12,977 nucleotides of DNA from Parvularculaceae bacterium UBA4496 (GTDB lineage Bacteria; Pseudomonadota; Alphaproteobacteria; Caulobacterales; Parvularculaceae), in NCBI GenBank assembly GCA_002388885.1, contig DGNI01000189.1:5782-18758 (forward strand). The letters are read 5' to 3'. A program made the position numbers and the translations under genes. A model generated the notes under the pieces. It was given only the letters and a program-made list of their open reading frames with translations, did no database searches and was not told the DNA's origin. Every line of letters begins with the position of its first letter. Position 1 is the stretch's first letter. Shown here in pieces: positions 6,437 through 12,976 of the stretch.

Positions 6437-8283
6437 ACGCGCTCCAGCACCGGCTCCATATCACCGCTTTCGCCTATCTGGCGGCGCCACAGGGTCGAAT
6501 AGATCCCGTTTCTGGAAATCAATTCTTCATGCGTGCCGCGTTCAACGATCTCGCCGTTGTCGAAAACGAGAATCACGTCGGCGTTCGCAATGGTCGACAG
6601 CCGGTGCGCCACTGCAATCGTCGTTCGTCCGCGCGCCGCTTCTTTCAATGCCGTTTGAACTTCCCGCTCAGTCGTTGAATCGAGCGACGATGTCGCCTCA
6701 TCAAGAATGAGAATGAGCGGATTGAGAAGGATAGCGCGCGCAACCCCGACGCGCTGTTTCTCCCCGCCTGAAAGTTTCAGCCCTCGTTCGCCGACGCGTG
6801 TGTCGAGCCCGGCCGGAAGCGACCGGATAAAATCGCCGAGCTGCGCGCGTTCCGCCGCCTCCATGATGTCGTCATCGCTGGCGTCGGGGCGCGCATAGCC
6901 AAGGTTGAACCGCAGCGTGTCGTTAAACAGCACCACCTCCTGCGGAACGAGCCCGAGCGCGGCGCGTAAGCTGTTCTGCGTGACAGTCCTGACGTCCTGC
7001 CCGTCGATCACGATGCGTCCTGAAGCTGGATCGTAAAATCTGAAGAGGAGTTTCAGGATTGTCGATTTGCCCGAGCCCGAAGGCCCGACAACGCCTACAA
7101 AGGCGCCGCCCGGCGCTTCGAAACTCACATCGTTGAGGCCGCTTGCGCGACCTTCATGGGCGAAAGAAATGTTTTCAAAACGGATTTCGCCGGTATTGGC
7201 CGAGAAGTCATGAGCATCAGGCGCATCTTCGACTTCCGCTCGGCGGTCCATCAGGTCGTAGAGCTTTTCAACATCCACCGTGCCCTGCTTGATCTCGCGC
7301 CAGGCCCAGCCAAGGATATTGAGCGGGCGATAGATATTGATCAGCATCAAAATGATCGCCGTCACGTCCCCCGCTTGCATGGTTCCGTTCACAGCGCCGT
7401 AACCCGCCATGATGGCGACCGAGAGCAATCCACCGGTCATGATCAGTTCCTGCCCGGCGTTTAGCGCCGACAGGGATTGCATGATCTTGACATAGTGGAA
7501 ATTGTATTCCTGCATGATCGAGTCATAACGGTCCGCCTCCCGGTTTTCAGCGGCAAATGACTTCACGGTTTCGAAATTGGCGAGCGTGTCGAGCGCGATG
7601 CCCCGCAGGCGCGTATCAACCTTGTTGAATTCCCGGCGCTGCTTATTACGCCATTCGGTGACGACAATCGTGAACGCTGTATAGACGCCAACTGTGACGA
7701 TAGCGGCCAGTGAAAACTGTATCCCATACAATACGGCCAGCACGACGGCGGCAAATGCGAGCTCGACCAGAGTAGGGCCGATATTGAAGGCGAGGAAACG
7801 GAACAGATACTCCATGGCCCCGGAGCCGCGCTCAATGACGCGGTTGAGCGCCCCTGAACGCCTTGTCAGGTGAAACTGCAAATCGAGATTTTGCGCGTGG
7901 CGAAAGGCGTCCACGGCGACGACACGCTGGGCGTCCTGCGTCACGGCCGAGAAGAACCCGTCCCGGATCGTCGGCAAAGCGCTCGCCGCAAAACGTGCGG
8001 CAGCGAAGAGAACGAAAAACATGACAAAGGCGCCGCCGGCCCCGGCCAGATCAGCGCCGTTCTCATTGCTTACCAGTTTGTTAACGCCCTCACCCATGAA
8101 GACCGGCGCGATGACCGAAAGGCCCTTCGCAATGACGGTGATGATAAAGGCCAGCGCAATGCGAAAGCGCCATTTCCTGAGTTCCGGGCGGAACAAGACC
8201 GAAAACATGCGCGAGATCGAGCGCGCAAACGGGGTGGGTGAATTTAACGTTTCTTCATCTGAATCAGGGGGCATGAGCCGCAA
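6433..8283 (-). CDS. Atm1-like ABC exporter (fused permease and ATPase)
   Basis: This is a half-transporter that should work as a homodimer in the inner membrane. Residues about 40-330 form the six-helix exporter domain. The segment HLTRRSGALNRVIERGSGAMEYL (from 138) and the YRPLNILGWAWREIKQ region (318-333) are characteristic of the Atm1/ABCB7/HMT1 branch, whose bacterial members export glutathione-linked or sulfur and metal-related substrates. The ATPase has Walker A GPSGSGKST (400-408), Q-loop Q448, signature LSGGE (504-508), Walker B LILILDEA with Glu529, and switch His560. All are intact, and 616 residues is the normal length. The start is uncertain: the full frame begins with TTG at 8283, and ATG at 8274 (three codons in) is equally likely. 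Neither has a clear ribosome-binding site. It converges with the kinase gene, with stops overlapping by four bases, and diverges from the PilZ gene. The substrate is inferred from family only. Confidence 0.93.
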   Translation of the reverse strand: MRLMPPDSDEETLNSPTPFARSISRMFSVLFRPELRKWRFRIALAFIITVIAKGLSVIAPVFMGEGVNKLVSNENGADLAGAGGAFVMFFVLFAAARFAASALPTIRDGFFSAVTQDAQRVVAVDAFRHAQNLDLQFHLTRRSGALNRVIERGSGAMEYLFRFLAFNIGPTLVELAFAAVVLAVLYGIQFSLAAIVTVGVYTAFTIVVTEWRNKQRREFNKVDTRLRGIALDTLANFETVKSFAAENREADRYDSIMQEYNFHYVKIMQSLSALNAGQELIMTGGLLSVAIMAGYGAVNGTMQAGDVTAIILMLINIYRPLNILGWAWREIKQGTVDVEKLYDLMDRRAEVEDAPDAHDFSANTGEIRFENISFAHEGRASGLNDVSFEAPGGAFVGVVGPSGSGKSTILKLLFRFYDPASGRIVIDGQDVRTVTQNSLRAALGLVPQEVVLFNDTLRFNLGYARPDASDDDIMEAAERAQLGDFIRSLPAGLDTRVGERGLKLSGGEKQRVGVARAILLNPLILILDEATSSLDSTTEREVQTALKEAARGRTTIAVAHRLSTIANADVILVFDNGEIVERGTHEELISRNGIYSTLWRRQIGESGDMEPVLERV

Positions 8284-8372
8284 AATGGGGGTGCCGGCTA
8301 GGAAAAACCAGCCCCTAAGCTCTTATTTTTTGCGGTCCACCGTTAAAAACCTAACCAATTTTAAAGCGCATC

Positions 8373-8384
8373 ATTAGTACTAAT
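8373..8384. promoter_or_regulatory. Perfect 12-bp palindrome in the ABC/PilZ divergent region, possible operator
   Basis: ATTAGTACTAAT is its own reverse complement over all 12 bases. It lies in the 174-bp region between the divergent ABC exporter and PilZ genes, in an AT-rich stretch suited to promoters, about 74 bp before the PilZ start and 89 bp before the ABC start. A dimeric repressor or activator could bind here, but no known family consensus is recognised. The rest of the region (8284-8457) holds no gene. Confidence 0.35.
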
Positions 8385-8407
8385 ACATCCTGAAAATCTT
8401 GCGTTTC

Positions 8408-8443
8408 AGCCTCCGCCGCGTGACGTCTCCACCGACGGAGGCT
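8408..8443 (+). promoter_or_regulatory. Inverted repeat covering the purine-rich Shine-Dalgarno-like site of the PilZ gene
   Basis: AGCCTCCG at 8408-8415 and CGGAGGCT at 8436-8443 are perfect 8-base complements around a 20-base spacer. The right arm contains GGAGG, the only strong Shine-Dalgarno-like sequence upstream of the PilZ gene. In the mRNA the left arm could pair with it and limit ribosome access. GGAGG lies about 16 bases from the GTG start, longer than usual, so either its role in initiation or the start itself is uncertain. Confidence 0.35.
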
Positions 8444-8457
8444 ATTGGTGTGTCGCG

Positions 8458-8829
8458 GTGAAGAAGAAAAAGAAGGAGCAAATAGCCAACCGGCTGGCCT
8501 CGATTTCAAGCTCGAAGGCCAATCTCGGCGATGTGCGCATTCCTGAGTATAAAGCCAGCGGCAAACCGCAGCGCGCAAAGCGCGAACCCGTATTCCGGCC
8601 AGGCAAGCTCTATCTCACCAAAACGCACCATGTCCGCTGTGTCATTCGCAATGTCAGCGAAACCGGCGCCTATGTGCATATGGAGAGCCTGGAGCCCCTG
8701 CCGGAAATTGTCGTTTTGCGGTTTGAGCAGATCGGGACCGTGAAAAAATGCAAGGTCGTGTGGCAAAATGAGATCGAAGTCGGGCTCGAATTTGTAAAAC
8801 CGGCCGCCGGGGATGCTGCCGAATCCTGA
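8458..8829 (+). CDS. PilZ-domain protein
   Basis: The 123-residue protein opens with a lysine-rich tail (MKKKKKEQ) and a polar segment of about 40 residues. A compact PilZ-type beta-barrel follows from about 45 to 113. The block RCVIRNVSETGAYVHM contains N65-x-S67-x-x-G70, the (D/N)xSxxG motif of PilZ domains, and KCKVVWQNEIEVGLEF (98-112) is the typical closing strand pair with W and GLEF. Canonical PilZ proteins bind cyclic di-GMP also through RxxxR about 20 residues earlier. Here only R39, R42 and R47 are present, not in exact RxxxR spacing, so ligand binding is uncertain. The GTG at 8458 is the only start codon in frame after the upstream region that gives the full domain. Its GGAGG lies 16 bases away inside an inverted repeat. 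It ends 44 bp from the convergent, truncated dehydrogenase gene. Confidence 0.82.
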   Translation: MKKKKKEQIANRLASISSSKANLGDVRIPEYKASGKPQRAKREPVFRPGKLYLTKTHHVRCVIRNVSETGAYVHMESLEPLPEIVVLRFEQIGTVKKCKVVWQNEIEVGLEFVKPAAGDAAES

Positions 8830-8873
8830 GCGAGGTGAAGACGGTCTGCACGGCGCTGAATTAGCATGGCCGT

Positions 8874-9398
8874 TTACATTGCGCTTATTGCTTCCTGCCC
8901 CTTGCCTGCAGGACCGGCATAAGAAATATCATCGCCCATGCACTCAAGGACCGGCCTGGCGCGTTCAAACGCGTCAGCTGCGCCGCCAACGATGAAAGAT
9001 AGCGTTCGGCCCACCGCGGCTCCAACATCGCCTGAGGCCGGGGCGTCCACCATGGCGAATCCTCTGGACTGAGCGGCCTTGCTCACCAAGAGCGCCGATT
9101 CAGCATCGATGGTGGATGTATCTATGAACAAAGCGCCGGTTTTGGCGTGGGCGATAACGCCATAATTATCCATGTAGACCGAACACACATGCGCGCCGGC
9201 GGGCAGCATGGTGACGACCACATCCGCGTCTTTTACCGCCGCGGCAACGGTATTTCCGCGTTTGCAGCCGGCGGCGACCGCACGGTCGATGGCGCCGATT
9301 GAAAGATCTGTCGCCGTTACCCGATGACCGGCTTTAACGAGGTTCGCCGCCATCGGCCCGCCCATCCGGCCGAGACCGATAAATGCGATGTTCGTCAT
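8874..9398 (-). pseudogene. mmsB: Truncated 3-hydroxyisobutyrate dehydrogenase (valine degradation)
   Basis: The 174 residues match the N-terminal NAD-binding half of the 3-hydroxyisobutyrate dehydrogenase/6-phosphogluconate dehydrogenase family, which oxidises 3-hydroxyisobutyrate to methylmalonate semialdehyde. The dinucleotide motif IAFIGLGRMGGPMAANL (4-20) is intact. The substrate loop reads DAPASGDVGAAVG (118-130), with Asp where the family usually has the second Gly of SGG. The family normally has about 290-300 residues. Here the frame stops right after AGKGQEAISAM, where a G-x-G-Q-x-x-K-x-x-N-N motif should carry the catalytic lysine. The lysine position is Ile171, and the entire C-terminal helical domain is absent. 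No recognisable remnant follows before the convergent PilZ gene 44 bp away. The product should be inactive as this enzyme. It is the last gene of the valine-type operon, 32 bp after the SDR gene. A real small Rossmann protein is a less likely alternative. A sequencing or assembly fault is also possible. Confidence 0.8.
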
Positions 9399-9430
9399 AT
9401 TCTAATCTTGCATTTCCGCCCGTCTCCGCG

Positions 9431-10105
9431 TCACCAGGGAATTTTGGCGCCGTCATAGGCGAGAAATTCCGGCGACGGCGTCACAGGCGCTTTTTCAATT
9501 AATTTACGCAATCCTTTCACGCTACGATCCGGCTTTATCAGAGCGTTAGGCCCGCCCATGTCGGTTTCAACCCAGCCAGGATGATAAACGCCGACGGCGA
9601 CGCCTTCGCTCGACAGCGCGCAAGCGACGACTTTCGCCGCCATGTTAAGCGCCGTTTTTGAAGTGCGGTAAGCCATTGCGCCGCCGGAAGCGTCGCTGAT
9701 CGATCCCATCTTCGAAGAAATAAACGCAATCTTGCCTTTCGCGTTTATCACTTGCGTCGTGAAAGCTTCCGCCGTGGCGACGGCGCCAAAAACATTCGTC
9801 TCTATAACTCCTCGCCAGACATCATAGTCGAGCACCCCAAAATCTCCGGCGCCTTTGCCGTGAACGCCGGCATTAACAACAAGAACGTCTATTGGGCCGG
9901 AAATATTTTTCGATAACGTCTCGAGCGAGGAATGATTGGTGACGTCTGCTGCGTGAACGGCGACGCTGCCTTCGATGGCCGACAACGCATCCGCTTTTTC
10001 AGGCAGACGGCAACAGGCGTGAACGGTCCAGCCGTCGGCGGCGTATTGCCGGACGAACTCAAGCCCGATGCCGCGGTTAGCGCCCGTGATCAGGATTGTG
10101 GGCAT
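9431..10105 (-). CDS. Short-chain dehydrogenase/reductase (SDR)
   Basis: The 224-residue protein is a classical-type SDR with a full set of motifs. These are TGANRGIG (7-14) for cofactor binding, D54 in AADVT, NAG (78-80), N104, a serine at 130/131 in FISSK, and the catalytic pair Y146 and K150 in YRTSK. The HPGWVETDMGG segment (175-185) and the closing YDGAKIPW are typical of the subgroup resembling C-factor/sniffer-like oxidoreductases. The substrate is unknown, and NADP(H) use is probable but not provable from TGANRGIG alone. The ATG at 10105 has AAGGAG five bases upstream, and this site overlaps the stop of the preceding small gene (TAAGGAG), so translation is probably coupled. It lies between the hydrolase and dehydrogenase genes of valine breakdown without an obvious role in that path. 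Confidence 0.93.
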   Translation of the reverse strand: MPTILITGANRGIGLEFVRQYAADGWTVHACCRLPEKADALSAIEGSVAVHAADVTNHSSLETLSKNISGPIDVLVVNAGVHGKGAGDFGVLDYDVWRGVIETNVFGAVATAEAFTTQVINAKGKIAFISSKMGSISDASGGAMAYRTSKTALNMAAKVVACALSSEGVAVGVYHPGWVETDMGGPNALIKPDRSVKGLRKLIEKAPVTPSPEFLAYDGAKIPW

Positions 10106-10114
10106 GAGGTCTCC

Positions 10115-10342
10115 TTATTTTCGGAAGCACCAACGGCCCGCCAGAAAAAAAGCAAGGCCACAGAAAATAAAGGCGGGAGGCGTGAAAAGCTGCACATTCA
10201 ACATGTAAAACTCGGCGCCGGACGGGTCGCCGAGGGTCATCCATTTCCGGTAGGACCCATAACTTTTATAGGACTCCCAAAAACAGTACGAGCCGATCGC
10301 CAACGCGGATAGAGGAACGACTATCTTTATGATCTTCGACAT
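10115..10342 (-). CDS. Small two-TM membrane protein of unknown function
   Basis: The 75-residue protein has two hydrophobic stretches (about 6-22 and 51-70), joined by a polar loop rich in aromatic residues (WESYKSYGSYRKW). It ends in a basic tail, RWCFRK. I do not recognise a family. It is supported as a gene by its position: 21 bp after the hydrolase stop and 9 bp before the SDR start, all on one strand, filling an otherwise empty gap. It also has a plausible though weak upstream site (GGAAAAG) before the ATG at 10342. Its stop codon overlaps the SDR ribosome-binding site. A role at the inner membrane is inferred from composition only. Confidence 0.7.
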   Translation of the reverse strand: MSKIIKIVVPLSALAIGSYCFWESYKSYGSYRKWMTLGDPSGAEFYMLNVQLFTPPAFIFCGLAFFLAGRWCFRK

Positions 10343-10363
10343 TACTACTTTTCCAACAAATTT

Positions 10364-11431
10364 TTATGGCAGCCTCAGCTCTTCACCTTCTAAAGCCTCA
10401 AAATACGCTGCAATATCCGCGTCGCCCACATCAGCAAGACTCGCAGGGCTCCATTTTGGCGTCCGGTCCTTGTCGATGATCTGCGCGCGCACGCCCTCGA
10501 AAAAGTCATGACCTTCCATCACCCGGCGCGCGATCCGGAATTCCATTTTCATGTTTTCATCAAAATCGAGCAGCGCCCCTCTCCTCATCTGCTCGAAGGT
10601 CAGCAACATCGACATCGGCGACATGCGTGAAAGGGTTTCAAGCGTTTCCGCCGCAAAATCGCTTCCGTCATTTTCGAGCCCTTGCATCAATTCGCTCAAG
10701 GACTCATGCCCCTGAAAAAGGCGCGCAATTTGCAGCCGGATGTCATTAACCGGCGCATGCCCCGGATCGCCCGCATAGATATCCAGCACGGTTTCAACAT
10801 CTGCATGAGCGTGATCGCCAAGACGCGTGTTTAACAGCGTGCTTTCCAGTTCAGCGAATTTATCGGCAGGCGTATAGTGCGTGGCGATACCCGCCGCCAT
10901 GCAGTCTGCGGCATTGGCGCGCGCGCCGGTGAGCGCATAGTAGAGCCCGAGCCCATCATGGAGTCTCGGCATGAAGTGTCCGCCGCCCACATCCGGAAAC
11001 AGTCCGATCGCCGTTTCCGGCATGGCGAAAAGCGTTTCGTCACCTGCAACGCGGAAATCGCCATGAACGGAAAGCCCGACGCCGCCGCCCATGACGATGC
11101 CGTCGATGAGGGAGACAATCGGCTTGGAATAATGATAGATCAGCGAATTCAGGCGATACTCTTCGCGAAAAAATTCCGATGCATAAGCCGGATTCTCTTT
11201 CGCCGTATCGTGCAGCCAGCGAATGTCGGCTCCGGCGCAAAAAGCGCGCTCGCCTGCGCCCTTCAACAAAATGGCTCTAACGGATTTATCGGCTGACCAA
11301 CTAACAAGTTGCGCGCACAGCGCCTTGACCATGTCGATGGTCAGCGCATTCAGCGCGTTTTTGTTGTCTAGGGTAACGACGCCCCAAGCGCCGGTTTTTT
11401 TGAAGTGAATATTTTTATTACGGGCTGTCAT
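10364..11431 (-). CDS. 3-hydroxyisobutyryl-CoA hydrolase (enoyl-CoA hydratase family)
   Basis: At 355 residues this is longer than simple enoyl-CoA hydratases (about 260) and fits 3-hydroxyisobutyryl-CoA hydrolases. These release 3-hydroxyisobutyrate from its CoA ester in valine catabolism. The crotonase-fold landmarks are GAGERAFCAGADIRWLHD (58-75) and GIVMGGGVGLSVHGDFRVAG (111-130), the latter forming the oxyanion hole. DETLFAMPETAIGLFPDVGGG (131-151) gives Glu139 and Asp147, the pair conserved in the hydrolase branch. The C-terminal ECH_2 extension (about 180-340) includes FFEGVRAQIIDKDRTPKWSP, which is typical. The ATG at 11431 follows AAGGA by about five bases. The gene sits in a same-strand run, 33 bp after the SRPBCC gene. 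The next enzyme of the path, 3-hydroxyisobutyrate dehydrogenase, is encoded at the far end of the run but is broken. Confidence 0.93.
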   Translation of the reverse strand: MTARNKNIHFKKTGAWGVVTLDNKNALNALTIDMVKALCAQLVSWSADKSVRAILLKGAGERAFCAGADIRWLHDTAKENPAYASEFFREEYRLNSLIYHYSKPIVSLIDGIVMGGGVGLSVHGDFRVAGDETLFAMPETAIGLFPDVGGGHFMPRLHDGLGLYYALTGARANAADCMAAGIATHYTPADKFAELESTLLNTRLGDHAHADVETVLDIYAGDPGHAPVNDIRLQIARLFQGHESLSELMQGLENDGSDFAAETLETLSRMSPMSMLLTFEQMRRGALLDFDENMKMEFRIARRVMEGHDFFEGVRAQIIDKDRTPKWSPASLADVGDADIAAYFEALEGEELRLP

Positions 11432-11464
11432 TCAGTCCTTTGGATTTCAGAAAACTGACGCCGT

Positions 11465-11908
11465 CTAAGGGCTCTTGCGCTCGCAATAATCCTTGACGCC
11501 GTCCATATCTTCTTCAACGGCCTTGCTGATCATGCCCATAATCATGGGCACCACCAGCTTGGGCAGGAATTTATAGGGCCTCGCATCCATCTCCAGCGCC
11601 AACTCTGTGCCTTGAGCAGTTGGGGACGTCGTAAACACTGAGTCCCAAATGGTTCCGCCTTCGTCCGCCACAAACCGGACGCGCTCGTTTTCAACAAATT
11701 CCGTACACTCAAGGACCGTTGAGTTTTCCTTGTCCTTCATCCGCCGCGTTTCGCGAAAGCGGGTTCCGACGCCTGATTTCTGGTCTGTCAGAATTTCTAC
11801 CTTCACAATCGCTGGATTCTTTTCCGGGAATTTTTCGATATCGGTTATCGCGCGAAACACAACGTCAACAGGCGCTGTGATTTGCCTTTTCGTCGAACGG
11901 TTGAGCAT
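11465..11908 (-). CDS. SRPBCC (START-like) family protein
   Basis: The 147-residue protein has the helix-grip layout of polyketide cyclase/dehydrase-like SRPBCC proteins. The N-terminal strand and helix read KRQITAPVDVVFRAITDIEKFPEKNP (7-32), with the AP-x-x-V-F motif at the first turn. Antiparallel strands follow (36-110), including VGTRFRETRRM and TELALEMDARPY. A long C-terminal helix (about 115-145) closes the fold. Such proteins bind hydrophobic ligands or act as coenzyme Q or lipid chaperones; no specific ligand can be read here. The ATG at 11908 is preceded by TAGGAGAGGCGGAA, whose TAG is the stop codon of the DedA-like gene, so the two are probably translationally coupled. It lies 33 bp before the hydrolase gene in the same operon. 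Confidence 0.85.
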   Translation of the reverse strand: MLNRSTKRQITAPVDVVFRAITDIEKFPEKNPAIVKVEILTDQKSGVGTRFRETRRMKDKENSTVLECTEFVENERVRFVADEGGTIWDSVFTTSPTAQGTELALEMDARPYKFLPKLVVPMIMGMISKAVEEDMDGVKDYCERKSP

Positions 11909-11919
11909 TTCCGCCTCTC

Positions 11920-12747
11920 CTAACTCGTCGCCTTATTTTTAGGCGACTGTTCCTCATCGGCTTCGTAGGGCGTGCCTTCAAAGCCCGGCATGTCGGGCAT
12001 GGGGTGATCAAAATCTTTGGTGAGCGGCGTCATAGGCCCCTCATGTTTTTTTGCATGATTGAGCCAGCGATAGACTACATAAAAAACAACCAGAGAAATG
12101 GCGATAAATGGCAGCCAGAATATCGCTTCTTCCCCGGCGACCGCGCCAACTGTGTGGAACAATCCGAAAACAATGACGATATAGAGTGAAGCCGTAAGAA
12201 CAAGCGTTAAAACATAACGGACATAATCGGCCTTAAAAAACCCGGCGGCGATATAAGTGGGTATGCGCGTGCCCGGTACGAACCGGGCGGTCATCATGGT
12301 TTGCAAAAACTCTTTCCGGATCAGGTCGCCGGCGATGGAAACACCGGGCTTTTCCGCAAATCGATGCGCCCACTGATAACGGCGCGCAAGACGGCCCATC
12401 CAGTATTTCCATGCATCCGATGCGACCAGCCCCGTGAGGATCGCCGCCGCAAGGAAAGCCATGGGGGCGACATTATAAACGGACGCTGTCGCCGCGAGTA
12501 TGACGCCGAAATCTTCCTGCAAGAATGGCGAGAAAAAAAGCAGACCGAACACCATCCAGATGCTCAGCGACGCCACGTCCGCAGGTTCAATCCCGAACAA
12601 ACCCCAACCCCTTCGATATTTCGCCTGTTTATGCGGCAGGCCGCCACCGCGCCTGTCATAGTCGTCTTTATCACAGATGAAAATATGTTTGGCCGATTCA
12701 AGCCTGGCGTCATGTTCTAACGTCGCAGGAGAAATATGCCTCGCCAT
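11920..12747 (-). CDS. DedA/VTT-domain inner-membrane protein
   Basis: The core (about 60-230) matches the DedA family, now linked to undecaprenyl-phosphate and phospholipid translocation. Visible features are re-entrant or membrane stretches at about 60-90 and 95-110, then D111-A-W-K-Y-W-M-G-R, matching the family's YxxGR block. RFVPGTRIPTYIAAG (155-169) is the key R-x-x-P-G-x-R...AG motif. Membrane helices follow at 177-199 and 209-227. The protein is longer than usual (275 against about 200-220). It has a 60-residue polar N-terminus and an acidic, proline-rich tail (MPDMPGFEGTPYEADEEQSP). The ATG at 12747 has no visible Shine-Dalgarno site, and an in-frame TAG lies six codons upstream. A TTG at 12600 (residue 50) follows AAGGGG and is a possible alternative. 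It is first in the minus-strand run that ends with the valine genes. Confidence 0.85.
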   Translation of the reverse strand: MARHISPATLEHDARLESAKHIFICDKDDYDRRGGGLPHKQAKYRRGWGLFGIEPADVASLSIWMVFGLLFFSPFLQEDFGVILAATASVYNVAPMAFLAAAILTGLVASDAWKYWMGRLARRYQWAHRFAEKPGVSIAGDLIRKEFLQTMMTARFVPGTRIPTYIAAGFFKADYVRYVLTLVLTASLYIVIVFGLFHTVGAVAGEEAIFWLPFIAISLVVFYVVYRWLNHAKKHEGPMTPLTKDFDHPMPDMPGFEGTPYEADEEQSPKNKATS

Positions 12748-12780
12748 ACGGAGAAAGGAACGCTAGCCACAGGGCATTGC

Positions 12781-12792
12781 CGCCAAGTGGCG
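12781..12792. repeat. 12-bp dyad upstream of the DedA-like gene
   Basis: CGCCA-AG-TGGCG is a perfect 5-bp dyad with a two-base centre, 34 bp before the DedA-like ATG. The 103-bp gap (12748-12850) should hold the promoter of the minus-strand operon. No confident -35/-10 pair is seen. An operator role is possible, but chance is not excluded. Confidence 0.25.
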
Positions 12793-12850
12793 TGAATACA
12801 GGATACATTCCCCGCCCGCAGCGAGAACGAAGGATGAAAAACGGGCGGTG

Positions 12851-12976
12851 CTAGTCCACCACCCTCAGAACAGGCTCAACCTCAAGCGCGAGCCGGCCAT
12901 TGGCGACGCCGATGACATGGCTGATCGTGGCGCCATCTTCCGCCAGCGGCGCAGTCACCGAACGGAACAGCAAGCG
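12851..12976 (-). CDS. C-terminal end of an unidentified protein, possibly PAS-like (5' part outside window)
   Basis: The minus-strand frame is open from the right edge to a TAG at 12851-12853, giving 41 residues: RLLFRSVTAPLAEDGATISH, then VIGVANGRLALEVEPVLRVVD. The LPL/APLxxDGxxxxxVIGV pattern resembles the end of alphaproteobacterial PAS_5-type proteins, in which a closing strand pair carries 'a.PL..dG..v..ilg'. That match is from memory of the family and rests on few residues. Codon use and frame openness agree with a real gene. The stop lies 103 bp upstream of the DedA-like start on the same strand, too far to assume one transcript. Confidence 0.6.
   Translation of the reverse strand, partial: RLLFRSVTAPLAEDGATISHVIGVANGRLALEVEPVLRVVD

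Noticed and set aside
8343..8364. Second CtrA-like site in the ABC/PilZ divergent region
   Set aside because: The CTAA and TTAA elements there are six bases apart, not seven, and no TTAACCAT half-site is present.
8670..8873. Possible remnant of the missing C-terminal domain of the dehydrogenase downstream of its stop
   Set aside because: Reading on in frame gives TAMLIQRRADRLHLA and similar, with at most a chance AML match to the family. It quickly overlaps the PilZ gene, and other frames show nothing either.
10877..11296. 139-codon plus-strand frame inside the CoA hydrolase gene
   Set aside because: It runs opposite the conserved crotonase core and its translation is arginine-rich and featureless, as expected of an antisense shadow.
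12812..12848. CCGCCCG / CGGGCGG inverted repeat after the right-edge gene as a terminator
   Set aside because: The arms are only 7 bp with a 23-base spacer, and the T run on the minus strand lies in the loop, not after the stem.
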